Under the pieces are notes generated by a model, which was not told where the DNA came from, ran no database searches, and was given only the letters and a program-made list of their open reading frames with translations. Source: Thiotrichales bacterium (GTDB lineage: Bacteria > Pseudomonadota > Gammaproteobacteria > Thiomicrospirales > Thiomicrospiraceae). Taken from it: a stretch of DNA of 64,000 bases. Location: NCBI GenBank assembly GCA_016938655.1, contig JAFGUG010000011.1:186001-250000 (forward strand), read 5' to 3'. Shown here in pieces: positions 1 to 9,176 of this stretch (positions are counted from its first letter, which is position 1; every line of letters begins with the position of its first letter). A program made the position numbers and the translations under genes.

Positions 1-249
1 TCAATTGAATATATGTTGCCGTATGCCGATTATTTAACGTTATTGGGGCAAAACGAATTTGCCTTTGCGGTGATGCACGCCTTTATTCAAAAATCGCCCG
101 AACATTTTTCAGGGTTATTAAAGTTGGCCGAGTTGGCTTTAAAGGTCGGTAAGGCGGCCGAGGCATTAGATGCACTTAAACAAGCAGAAGCATTGCAACC
201 CAATAACCCGCAAGTTAAACAGATGATTCAGCTTTTGACGTCCAATTAA
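1..249 (+). CDS. TPR-repeat protein, C-terminal part (5'-truncated by window edge)
   Basis: Reading frame is open from base 1; TPR-like 'KLAELALKVGKAAEALDALKQAEALQPNNPQ'. Confidence 0.6.
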   Translation, partial: SIEYMLPYADYLTLLGQNEFAFAVMHAFIQKSPEHFSGLLKLAELALKVGKAAEALDALKQAEALQPNNPQVKQMIQLLTSN

Positions 250-276
250 TTCGTTGTCATAAGAGAATAACCCATA

Positions 277-309
277 AAAACGTACTTTAATCAGTGCGTT
301 TTTTTTTGT
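277..309 (+). terminator. Rho-independent terminator-like hairpin + T-run
   Basis: AACGTAC...GTGCGTTTTTTTTT after the TPR ORF. Confidence 0.55.
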
Positions 310-411
310 CCATCCCTCCTGTAAAGCATCCTGTGAACCACCCTTAAGCCTCCTGTTAAGCCTTCCAAACTGATACCCCTACAAAAAAATGACAAAAAAA
401 GGTTAAAAAAA

Positions 412-438
412 CTAAAGAAAGAAGTCTCGTGCCGTTAC
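412..438 (+). promoter_or_regulatory. Candidate sigma28 (FliA) promoter for first flagellin
   Basis: CTAAAG-N13-GCCGTTAC, an imperfect match to TAAAGTTT-N11-GCCGATAA, upstream of flagellin. Confidence 0.55.
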
Positions 439-523
439 ATAAATTGAAGGTAAGAAACATTACCTCATAAATATAAGAAATGTAAAAACACAACACACAA
501 AAAGAGACAAGGGAGAACTTATC

Positions 524-1474
524 ATGGCTATGGTAATTAACACAAATATGGGATCTTTAAACGCAGTTCGTTTATTGGATCAAACCTCGGGTGAACAGAA
601 AACGACAATGGAGCGTTTAACATCCGGTTTAAGAATTAACCGTTCAGCAGATGATGCAGCTGGTTTAGCGGTAGCAGAAGGGATGAACTCGCAGATTCGT
701 GGAACGGACATGGCGATTCGTAATACCAATGATGGTATCTCTTTAGTGCAGACCTTAGATGGTGCAGCTGAAGAAGTAGTAAGCATGCTACAGCGTATGC
801 GTGAATTATCGGTTCAGTCTTTAAACGGCACTTACAGTGCCGAAAACCGTTTACAAATGGACCAAGAAGTCCAACAGTTAATGACGGAAATTGACCGAGT
901 TGCGGTGACCACCAAATTTAACGAAGTGAATATTATGCAAAATGTTGCGGCATCGGGATCGATTTTATCAGCGGCGCCTTCGGCATTAAATATTCATGCC
1001 GGTTGGGAAACAGGGATGGACAATAAAATCCCAGTATCCATTGGTAACTTTAATACCGGTTTGTCTGGTTCAGCGGGTGGAGCGAATGTATTTGGATATT
1101 TCACACACTACAGCACACAAGTTGCAGGTGGAGCGCAGGTTGCGATTTCCATTCGTGAGTCGGCTTTTAGTACGGCAGACATCACAACCGTTACCGGTGC
1201 CTCAATTGCATTGATGAAAGTAGATGGGGCTCTGTCCAACATCAATACTCTAAGATCAAAATGGGGTGCTTTGCAAAATCGTATGGAATCAACCGTATCG
1301 AACTTAAGTAACGTAAATGAAAACATGAACGCTGCACGTTCACAGATTATTGATGCCGATTTTGCAAGAGAAAGTGCAAACCTAGCAAGAACGCAGGTTC
1401 TTCAACAAGCAGGGATGAGTATGCTCTCTCAAGCCAATCAGCAGTCACAGAATGTACTTCAGTTGCTGCAGTAA
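524..1474 (+). CDS. fliC: Flagellin
   Basis: N-term 'MAMVINTNMGSLNAVRLLDQTSGEQKTTMERLTSGLRIN' and C-term 'DADFARESANLARTQVLQQAGMSMLSQANQQSQNVLQLL'. Confidence 0.97.
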   Translation: MAMVINTNMGSLNAVRLLDQTSGEQKTTMERLTSGLRINRSADDAAGLAVAEGMNSQIRGTDMAIRNTNDGISLVQTLDGAAEEVVSMLQRMRELSVQSLNGTYSAENRLQMDQEVQQLMTEIDRVAVTTKFNEVNIMQNVAASGSILSAAPSALNIHAGWETGMDNKIPVSIGNFNTGLSGSAGGANVFGYFTHYSTQVAGGAQVAISIRESAFSTADITTVTGASIALMKVDGALSNINTLRSKWGALQNRMESTVSNLSNVNENMNAARSQIIDADFARESANLARTQVLQQAGMSMLSQANQQSQNVLQLLQ

Positions 1475-1543
1475 AACAGAATTCGAGCGAATCAGTTTTC
1501 TGATGGACTCAAATAGGATTTGGGACTCAACCCAAACAGAATT

Positions 1544-1588
1544 CGCCACCTAGTTGGCGGATAACTTAAAGTTAGCAACCCAACTAGG
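1544..1588 (+). promoter_or_regulatory. Inverted repeats in the leader of the second flagellin
   Basis: CCTAGTTGG (1549-1557) is complementary to CCAACTAGG (1580-1588); overlapping alternative stem CGCCA/TGGCG (1544-1548/1555-1559). Confidence 0.5.
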
Positions 1589-1623
1589 GCAAGACTAACA
1601 TTTTCTAAAAAAGGAGATTTATC

Positions 1624-2574
1624 ATGGCAATGGTAATCAATACAAATATGGGTTCGGTGAATGCCAACCGTATTTTAGAAAGAACCTCTGGTGAGCAGAT
1701 GACCGCTATGGAGCGTCTAACCTCCGGTAAACAGATCAACAGTGCCGCGGATAACGCAGCGGGTCTGGCAATCTCTACTGGTATGACATCACAGATTATG
1801 GGTACAGATCAGTCCATTCGTAATGCGAATGACGGTATCTCACTTGTCCAGACGCTTGATGGAGCAGCAGAAGAAGTTGTTAGCATGTTGCAGCGTATGC
1901 GTGAACTGTCAGTTCAGTCTTTGAACGGAACCTACAGTACTGAAAACCGTGGACAGATGCAGGAAGAGTATGCTCAGTTAACGACTGAGATTAATCGTGT
2001 TGCGGTCACCACTAAATTCAACGAAGTACAGGTAATGCAGAACGTAAATACATCTGGTTCGATTATGTCTGCAGCGCAAGCAAACACCAATATTCATGCT
2101 GGTTGGGAAACTGGTGCGGATAACAAAATTGCAATCTCACTAGGTAACTTCAATACAGGCCTATCAGGTTCTGGTGGTGGTGGTAACATGTTTGGTACCT
2201 ATACTCATTACAGTACACAAGTAGCGGGTGGGGCTCAAGTGGCGATTTCTGTTCGTGAGTCTGCGTTCAGTGCAACCAGTATTGGTAATGCTACGGGTGC
2301 GTCTGTTGCAATCATGAAAATCGATGGTGCCTTATCAAACATCGGTACGCTTAGATCAAAATGGGGTGCTTTGCAAAACCGTATGGAATCAACCGTTTCT
2401 AACTTAAGTAACGTGAATGAGAACATTACGGCTGCAAGATCACAGATTCAAGATGCGGACTTTGCTCGTGAAAGTGCTAACTTGGCTAGAACTCAGGTTC
2501 TTCAGCAGGCAGGTATGAGTATGTTGTCGCAAGCGAATCAGCAGTCTCAGAACGTACTATCACTACTTCGATAA
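1624..2574 (+). CDS. fliC: Flagellin (tandem paralogue)
   Basis: Same length (316 aa) and highly similar to preceding flagellin. Confidence 0.97.
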   Translation: MAMVINTNMGSVNANRILERTSGEQMTAMERLTSGKQINSAADNAAGLAISTGMTSQIMGTDQSIRNANDGISLVQTLDGAAEEVVSMLQRMRELSVQSLNGTYSTENRGQMQEEYAQLTTEINRVAVTTKFNEVQVMQNVNTSGSIMSAAQANTNIHAGWETGADNKIAISLGNFNTGLSGSGGGGNMFGTYTHYSTQVAGGAQVAISVRESAFSATSIGNATGASVAIMKIDGALSNIGTLRSKWGALQNRMESTVSNLSNVNENITAARSQIQDADFARESANLARTQVLQQAGMSMLSQANQQSQNVLSLLR

Positions 2575-2603
2575 ACACTTAGTGTTAGAAGGGGGAGGCA
2601 GAT

Positions 2604-3014
2604 ATGGACATTAATTCGATCTTATCATCTGCTGTTGCAAAACCTGCTCAACCGTCGGCTGTTAAGCCGGCGGTCAATGAAGAGGCGAAACAACAACAGT
2701 CTGAAGCATCAGTCGTCTCTCCAAAATCGAATACTGAATCTACATCGTTTCAAGTGTTAAGTGATAAAGCCGAGCAACTTAATCAACAGATGAAATTGTT
2801 AGGCCAGTCACTCGCTTTTACGGTAGACGAAACCACCCAGTCCGCTGTGGTGAAAGTAGTTGATAAAACGACTGATGAAGTGATTAGACAATTTCCGAGT
2901 GAAGGGTCGTTGCGAATTATGCAAAATATTCAAAATTACCTAAATTCGGTGCAACAAAGTGGCGGACAAACTAAAGAAGGTTTGACAGGTTCCTTATTCA
3001 GTGAAATCATATAA
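2604..3014 (+). CDS. flaG: FlaG family protein
   Basis: FlaG C-terminal pattern 'LGQSLAFTVDETTQSAVVKVVDKTTDEVIRQFPSE'; position after flagellins. Confidence 0.88.
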   Translation: MDINSILSSAVAKPAQPSAVKPAVNEEAKQQQSEASVVSPKSNTESTSFQVLSDKAEQLNQQMKLLGQSLAFTVDETTQSAVVKVVDKTTDEVIRQFPSEGSLRIMQNIQNYLNSVQQSGGQTKEGLTGSLFSEII

Positions 3015-3040
3015 GTTGATGAAATTGTTAAGGAGGGGGT

Positions 3041-3499
3041 ATGGCAGAATTAAATGTTATGCAACCGAACAGCTTAAACAGCAGTCTGAAAAGCCTTTCT
3101 GCAGGTTCGCCAATTGGAACATCGGTTTCTGACGAGGTTAGCCGCATTGATCAATCTAATGTGACTCAAGAAATTGAGAAAACCAAGAATGATCTTAAGC
3201 AGCTAAAATCTGAAGAGACCAATGGCCAAACCGAGCAAGTACAATTAGATAGTTTAATGAAAGATTTAAACCTTCAATTGGAAAACCTCCAGAATTATTT
3301 AAGATTTGAGCGAGATGATTCATCCGAAAAGATGGTTATCTTTATCAAAAACAGTGAGACGGATGAGGTAATACGCCAGATTCCATCACAAGAATTTATG
3401 ACTATCTCTAAAAATATTACGAATTATCTAGAGATGCGTCAGCAACTATCGGAAACGGTAGTGACTCCGCCGGGCTTGATTACACATGAAAAAGCTTAG
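3041..3499 (+). CDS. flaG: FlaG family protein (second copy)
   Basis: 'LRFERDDSSEKMVIFIKNSETDEVIRQIPSQEF'. Confidence 0.85.
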   Translation: MAELNVMQPNSLNSSLKSLSAGSPIGTSVSDEVSRIDQSNVTQEIEKTKNDLKQLKSEETNGQTEQVQLDSLMKDLNLQLENLQNYLRFERDDSSEKMVIFIKNSETDEVIRQIPSQEFMTISKNITNYLEMRQQLSETVVTPPGLITHEKA

Positions 3500-3522
3500 G
3501 TAAACAGTTCCCTTGTGTGTTT

Positions 3523-3547
3523 AGCGGTCTTTTGACCGCTTTTTTTC
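3523..3547 (+). terminator. Rho-independent terminator
   Basis: AGCGGTC-TTTT-GACCGCT + T-run. Confidence 0.85.
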
Positions 3548-3572
3548 GTTTTAAGTCCCCCAAAAATCCCAT

Positions 3573-3599
3573 TAAAGTTTTAACGCTTGCTGTCGATAA
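3573..3599 (+). promoter_or_regulatory. Sigma28 (FliA) promoter upstream of fliD
   Basis: TAAAGTTT-N11-GTCGATAA; 15/16 match to TAAAGTTT-N11-GCCGATAA. Confidence 0.85.
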
Positions 3600-3689
3600 C
3601 TTTATATAAGAGTGTTGGCATTTATGATGCTTATAAACTCTGTATTATAATTAAAAAAAACAAACGATTTGACGACCAGGAGCTGAGCC

Positions 3690-6026
3690 ATGGCAAATGA
3701 AATTGGCACCACGCTATTAAATACTCTTACCAACAGTACTTTTGACATTGGAAATATGGCCAAGGTACTGGCAGAAGCAGACGTGTCTGGTTCAAAAGCG
3801 ATTCTCGAACGAAATCAGACCAAGGTTTCGACCGAACTGGATGCGCTTAAATACATGGAAACGAACCTAGCGGCATTTAGCTCCTATTTAACGGATCTTT
3901 CTTCACCGGATCTTTTTTCACAGCGCAGTTCCGTCTCTTCAGATGAGGGCGTCGTTACGATGACGGCAACGAACACGGCCGCAATCGCCTCTTATCAAGT
4001 GGAATCGCGTCAGTTAGCGCAAGCCAATACGTTGGTTGCGAATACAACGTATGGTTCGGCTTCGGATACCATCTCATCGGGAACTTTGGATATTGTCGTT
4101 GCTGGTCAAACACAATCCATTATTGTCGATGCCAGTAACAATACCTTAGAAGGTTTGCAAAACGTGATCAACAGTGGCGATTACGGTGTCACCGCTTCCA
4201 TCATCAATAACGCCGGTAGCTATCAGATGATGTTTACCTCGAAACAAACCGGTGCGGCGGGTGAAATCAGTGTTTCAGGCCTGCCTGATTTTGATGCCAG
4301 TGGCTATACAACTACAGCAGAAGCGCAAGATGCCGTTATGGTTTTAAATGGTTTAACCATTACTAGCGCCTCGAATACCTTTGAGGATGTCATTGATGGC
4401 GTGACGTTTAACTTGAATTCAGCCGCGGTGGGCAGCCCAAAAACCTTATCAATTTCGCAAGATAGTGAACAAGTCTCAGAAACCATCACTAGTTTTGTTG
4501 GAGTTTATAACCAGCTTCAAACGATTTTGGATGAATTAGGAAAGTACGATAAATCCGATTTGACGGAAGCCGAATTGGAGTCAGAAGAGTTTGCTTTTTA
4601 TGGCGATTTAGCAGGGAACAGTCTGTTACGTTCTGTTCAATCGCAAATTGAATCGTCGCTTTCAGGCGCCATTACTGAGCTCAATAGCAGTTATAACACC
4701 TTGTCTTCTGTGGGAATTACTTTGAACAGGGAAGGGGTTTTACAGCTGGATGAAACCCTATTAAACAACGTCATGCAAACCGACATGCAAGCATTATCTA
4801 ATTTGTTCTCAAAAGGGGGCAGTAGTTCAGATCCCTTAATCAACGTGACTGGTGGCAGTGATCGAACACAAACAGGCAGTTATGCGCTAGACATTACCCA
4901 GTTAGCGGAACGTGCTTCGGTTACCGGTGGTGCGGTAGTATTATCCACCGATGAAAAAGTAGCGGGCGACCGTGTTGTCGACAGCGCTGCGGCTTTAACC
5001 ATTGATGCTGGTGCGAGTTTTGATTTAGACATTGGTGGTACAAGCAATACGATTAGCTTGGCAGGTCTTGCCGGAACGTATGCCACAAAAGAAGAGGTGG
5101 CAACCGCCATTCAAGGTCAGATTGACAGTGCCTTTGGTGGTGGTGTCGCCAGTATCTTATACGATGCCACCCAATCTCGGTTTGAAATTGCCGCTGCAGT
5201 TGGGGAAGGCTCGGCTTCGCTTTCAAATGTAACCGGTATGAGTAATCAAGCTTTTAACAATGACAGTTATACCGGCCAAGCGTTAATTGATTTAAGTGCC
5301 GCGCCAGCGACCTTTGATGTGAAAGTGAATGATTCGGTGAGCGCAACAGCCACATTAGCCACCGGTCGTTATACTTTAGATGAACTTGGTCGCGCCATGG
5401 CGACTGCAATTAATACTAATAGCGAAGTTCAGGCGGTGGGGGCTGAAGTCAGCGTGTCAACCGCGGGTGGCGTTCTTAATGTCTCTTCAAGTCGATTTGG
5501 AATTTTCTCTTCAGTCGAATTGACCAACATAACCAATATGGGCAATGCGGGTTTAACAACCGATTTAACCGATATTGGTCAAAACGTAGATGGCACCATT
5601 ACCACGGATTCAGGAATCTTAAATATTGGTGCCTACGCCTCTTCTGAGGATGGCCGAAAAGTCAAAGTCAGTGATTTTGCGGTGATTGCTGGTGAAGAGG
5701 CGGAAGTTCGTGGATTAGAGTTTGAAGTACTTGGTGGCGTTATTGGTGCGCGTGGTGATATGACCTACGCACAAGGCTTTGCCAGTGTGATGGAAGAGAC
5801 CATTAAAAACTTATTTGATGAAGATAATGGATTAATAGCCCAGCGTATCGATTCGTTAAACAGTAAAAACGATCGCTATGATGAAAAAACCAAAGAGATT
5901 GATGTGCGTTATGAAAAAATGCTGCTTAAATATCAGATGCAGTTTTCCATGCTACAGTCAATTATTTCGAGTTCTGAACAGACTCGTGACTACTTATCAG
6001 CAACGTTTAGCAATAGCAGTAATTAA
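3690..6026 (+). CDS. fliD: Flagellar filament capping protein FliD (large, 778 aa)
   Basis: FliD N-term and C-term coiled coil 'LNSKNDRYDEKTKEIDVRYEKMLLKYQMQFSMLQSIISSSEQTRDYLSATF'; flagellin/FliD context. Confidence 0.92.
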   Translation: MANEIGTTLLNTLTNSTFDIGNMAKVLAEADVSGSKAILERNQTKVSTELDALKYMETNLAAFSSYLTDLSSPDLFSQRSSVSSDEGVVTMTATNTAAIASYQVESRQLAQANTLVANTTYGSASDTISSGTLDIVVAGQTQSIIVDASNNTLEGLQNVINSGDYGVTASIINNAGSYQMMFTSKQTGAAGEISVSGLPDFDASGYTTTAEAQDAVMVLNGLTITSASNTFEDVIDGVTFNLNSAAVGSPKTLSISQDSEQVSETITSFVGVYNQLQTILDELGKYDKSDLTEAELESEEFAFYGDLAGNSLLRSVQSQIESSLSGAITELNSSYNTLSSVGITLNREGVLQLDETLLNNVMQTDMQALSNLFSKGGSSSDPLINVTGGSDRTQTGSYALDITQLAERASVTGGAVVLSTDEKVAGDRVVDSAAALTIDAGASFDLDIGGTSNTISLAGLAGTYATKEEVATAIQGQIDSAFGGGVASILYDATQSRFEIAAAVGEGSASLSNVTGMSNQAFNNDSYTGQALIDLSAAPATFDVKVNDSVSATATLATGRYTLDELGRAMATAINTNSEVQAVGAEVSVSTAGGVLNVSSSRFGIFSSVELTNITNMGNAGLTTDLTDIGQNVDGTITTDSGILNIGAYASSEDGRKVKVSDFAVIAGEEAEVRGLEFEVLGGVIGARGDMTYAQGFASVMEETIKNLFDEDNGLIAQRIDSLNSKNDRYDEKTKEIDVRYEKMLLKYQMQFSMLQSIISSSEQTRDYLSATFSNSSN

Positions 6027-6049
6027 AAAGCAAATCGAGGGAATGTGAA

Positions 6050-6484
6050 ATGAATATGGCATTACGAAATAAGTTTGCTCAACAATATGCGAATAATTAT
6101 GTTGAAACCGCTGTCTCAGAAGCGACCCCACATAAGTTAATCGAAATGTTGTATGAGGGCGCTTTAAAGCATTTGAACTTAACCAAGGTGTTTATTGAAC
6201 AAAAAAACTTTGAGAAAAAGTCCGTGCACGTCAATAAAACACTCTCTATTTTGAATGCACTGCGCTCTGGCGTGGATTTGGAAAAAGGTAAAGACGTAGG
6301 CGGCAATCTCTACGACTTATACGATTACTGTTATCGTCGAGTATTTGAAGCTTCCTCTAAAAATGATATTGAAATCATTAATGAAATCATTGTATTAGTA
6401 AAAGACCTTGATGAGGCATGGAAGCAGATGCCTGAAGATATTAAGCGCGTTTCTAAAGATCAAATTGATAAGTTAAAAGCCTAG
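6050..6484 (+). CDS. fliS: Flagellin export chaperone FliS
   Basis: 'YVETAVSEATPHKLIEMLYEGALKHL'; follows fliD. Confidence 0.95.
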   Translation: MNMALRNKFAQQYANNYVETAVSEATPHKLIEMLYEGALKHLNLTKVFIEQKNFEKKSVHVNKTLSILNALRSGVDLEKGKDVGGNLYDLYDYCYRRVFEASSKNDIEIINEIIVLVKDLDEAWKQMPEDIKRVSKDQIDKLKA

Positions 6485-6486
6485 TT

Positions 6487-6777
6487 ATGAACGCATTAGA
6501 AAAACAAAAGCTAACCTTGTTAACGCATTCAAAAAACATGATGAATGCGGCCTTAGCAGAGGATTGGCAACGGTTTTCGGAACTGGATTCTGTATGGCAG
6601 TCACAGCTAAAAACGGCTGTGGACACCTACGGTGTTCAGTTGGATTCTATTAGCGAACAGCTACTGAAAGACAATGAAGCCATTCAAAAAAAAATCAAAC
6701 AAGCGCAAGCTCAATTGGCCAGTCAGTTACAAAAGAGCACCCAGTCGCACACCTCCGTAAAACAATACCTAAAATAA
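6487..6777 (+). CDS. FliT-like chaperone/small coiled-coil protein
   Basis: Position after fliS, size and predicted helical character. Confidence 0.55.
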   Translation: MNALEKQKLTLLTHSKNMMNAALAEDWQRFSELDSVWQSQLKTAVDTYGVQLDSISEQLLKDNEAIQKKIKQAQAQLASQLQKSTQSHTSVKQYLK

Positions 6778-6869
6778 ACCATACAAAAAAGATTGCCAAA
6801 ATTTTGACATCTTAGAGAAACCCGTATATAAAGGGAGTCCAAGTCAAAATTAATGTATGTGGCGGTTTA

Positions 6870-7982
6870 ATGTCTATTGAGCATCTATCGAATCTTGTTG
6901 GCGACGGTCCAGCAATGCAGAAAGTCAAAAAACTGATTCTTCAGGTTGCGCAAACCGATGCGACCGTCCTAATTCTTGGCGAGTCCGGAACGGGTAAAGA
7001 GGTCGTCGCCCAATCCCTCCACCAAGTCTCTCAGCGTTCAGATCGTGCTTTTGTTCCTATTAACTGTGGGGCCATTCCTGCCGAACTGTTAGAGAGTGAA
7101 TTGTTTGGTCATGAAAAGGGTGCGTTTACTGGCGCGATTACGGCTCGTAAAGGGCGGTTTGAAATGGCAGAAAAGGGAACTATTTTCTTGGATGAAATTG
7201 GCGACATGCCCCTGCCTATGCAAGTGAAGCTGTTACGCGTTCTTCAAGAGCGCACCTTTGAACGAGTAGGCGGTAACAAAAGCTTTGAGTGTGACGTTCG
7301 CGTCATCGCTGCAACCCACCGAACCTTAGAAGACAATATTGAAGCCGGCACCTTCCGTGAAGATTTGTTCTATCGACTCAATGTATTTCCTATCGAAATG
7401 CCTGCCTTGCGTGAACGCCCTGAAGACATCCCGAGTTTATTGACATTTATGTTTTCTAATATTGAAGCGAATGGTCGAAAAATTCCTACCTTTACTGAAA
7501 AAGCGATGATTGCTCTTCAGCACTATCCTTGGCCGGGCAATGTTCGTGAATTGGGAAACTTAGCCGAACGTCTATCCATTTTATTTCCAGGTTTACCGGT
7601 CGACTATGATGATTTGCCAAGTAAATACCAAGTAGAACTGCCAGAAGACGCGCAGCTTATAAAATCGGATCCTATTATTGCCGATTCCATTATGGCCATA
7701 CCTGATTCTGATGGGGTGGATACGATAATTCAAGATAAGGTGGCAGATTCTGCAATAGCAAACTCAGCAGGCCTGCCAAATACCAATTCAAATGGCGTCT
7801 TTAATGAGATTCCAGATTTAAATACGGGACTCGATTTAAAGTCGTACTTGGTTGAAATGGAAGTACAGTTAATTCAAAAAGCGTTATCACAAACTGATGG
7901 CAATGTTTCACAAGCGGCTAAATTGTTACAAACCAATCGCACGACATTGGTTGAGAAAATTCGTAAGTATGAACTTTCATAG
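6870..7982 (+). CDS. fleQ: FleQ-like sigma54-dependent flagellar regulator lacking the N-terminal domain
   Basis: AAA+ with '[12 protein letters not shown]' and GAFTGA; Fis-type C-term '[30 protein letters not shown]'; starts right at the AAA+ domain. Confidence 0.85.
   Translation: MSIEHLSNLVGDGPAMQKVKKLILQVAQTDATVLILGESGTGKEVVAQSLHQVSQRSDRAFVPINCGAIPAELLESELFGHEKGAFTGAITARKGRFEMAEKGTIFLDEIGDMPLPMQVKLLRVLQERTFERVGGNKSFECDVRVIAATHRTLEDNIEAGTFREDLFYRLNVFPIEMPALRERPEDIPSLLTFMFSNIEANGRKIPTFTEKAMIALQHYPWPGNVRELGNLAERLSILFPGLPVDYDDLPSKYQVELPEDAQLIKSDPIIADSIMAIPDSDGVDTIIQDKVADSAIANSAGLPNTNSNGVFNEIPDLNTGLDLKSYLVEMEVQLIQKALSQTDGNVSQAAKLLQTNRTTLVEKIRKYELS
7766..7777. repeat. Palindrome variant AGCAGGCCTGCC (11/12)
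   Basis: In fleQ-like linker, encodes SAGLP. Confidence 0.8.
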
Positions 7983-8027
7983 ATTCGATTTAAGGTGTTT
8001 TAGTCAGATAAACAGGAGGTTTTTGAC

Positions 8028-9176
8028 ATGTTAAACGAAATTGAAAAAAGCCGTTTAGCTGAACTAGAGCAGGCCTTTGAACTTTTTAACGAGACCTCAG
8101 TTCAACTGACCCAGTCTTATGAATCCTTGCAGCAACAGGTTTCCGATCTGCAAATGCAGTTGGCTAAAAGTGACCGTGAAAAGCGTCGAGTGGCTGAACG
8201 CTTGAGTCGATTGCTCTCCTTATTGCCAGCCGGCGTTATTGCCCTTAACGAATTTAATGAAATTACTGAAATGAATCCCAGTGCCGAGCGCATTCTAGGC
8301 GCCGATGCGATAGGACGAAATTGGGATGTGGTGGTTATGAATGTGTTTTTAACTGCTAATGATGCCGGTGAGTTAATGACTCATGACAATCAGGCCTATC
8401 AGCTTTCAGAAACGTCATTAGACCAAGCGTTAGGAAAAATCTTATTGATTCAAGATGTAACGGCTGCACGTCAATTGCAAGATCATATTAATCGCCATCA
8501 GCGCTTGCACTCAATGGGTGAAATGGCCGCCTCTTTAGCACATCAGATACGAACCCCTTTGGCTTCTGCGTTGCTTTATGTGTCACAAATGAACTCTGGG
8601 CACTTGGATGACACCAATCGTGAACGTTTTGTTGGTAAGGCCTTAAACAGTCTGCGTCACTTAGAAGGTTTGGTAAAAGATATGCTGCAATACGCCAAAG
8701 GGGGCAAGGGCAGCGATCAAAGAATTGAGTTAACTCATCTTATTGGGCGCGTTAAAATAGCCGTAGAAAATAAAGTAACTCAAAGCCAAAGTTTTGTTGA
8801 ATTTGATTCGTTTATGCCCGGTTTAGTTGTCACTGGCGATTTAGACGGGCTGGTAACCGCACTAGAGAATTTGATTAATAATGCCATTGACGTAGTGGGT
8901 TCAAAAGCGCATATTCAAATTAGTGTCAATAAAGTAGCCGATAATAAAGTTGATATTGTGGTTAAAGATCATGGTCCCGGTATTGAAGCAACAAACTTAG
9001 AGAAGATTTTTGAGCCTTTTTATACCAGTCGAGCGCAAGGAACGGGTTTGGGGTTGGCGGTGGTAAGAGCCATTGCAGAAGCGCATAATGGTCAGGCTTG
9101 GGTGAAGTCGATTGTAGGGTATGGGTCATCTTTTGGCATACGTTTACCACTTGCAGAAATGAAGGGAATCGAATGA
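8028..9176 (+). CDS. fleS: FleS-like soluble PAS sensor histidine kinase
   Basis: PAS, H-box 'MGEMAASLAHQIRTPLASALLY', G-box 'GTGLGLAVVRAIAEAH'; paired with fleR. Confidence 0.9.
   Translation: MLNEIEKSRLAELEQAFELFNETSVQLTQSYESLQQQVSDLQMQLAKSDREKRRVAERLSRLLSLLPAGVIALNEFNEITEMNPSAERILGADAIGRNWDVVVMNVFLTANDAGELMTHDNQAYQLSETSLDQALGKILLIQDVTAARQLQDHINRHQRLHSMGEMAASLAHQIRTPLASALLYVSQMNSGHLDDTNRERFVGKALNSLRHLEGLVKDMLQYAKGGKGSDQRIELTHLIGRVKIAVENKVTQSQSFVEFDSFMPGLVVTGDLDGLVTALENLINNAIDVVGSKAHIQISVNKVADNKVDIVVKDHGPGIEATNLEKIFEPFYTSRAQGTGLGLAVVRAIAEAHNGQAWVKSIVGYGSSFGIRLPLAEMKGIE

Noticed and set aside
580-786. Antisense and out-of-frame ORFs in the track (e.g. 580-786 -, 996-1214 +, 13347-13624 -, 33301-33823 -, 49492-49944 -)
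   Set aside because: Shadow ORFs wholly inside strongly recognised genes; no recognisable domains; typical of codon-bias artefacts.
4276-4283. CAGGCCTG in fliD
   Set aside because: Only the 8-bp core is intact; cores of this length can occur by chance, so not counted as a motif copy.
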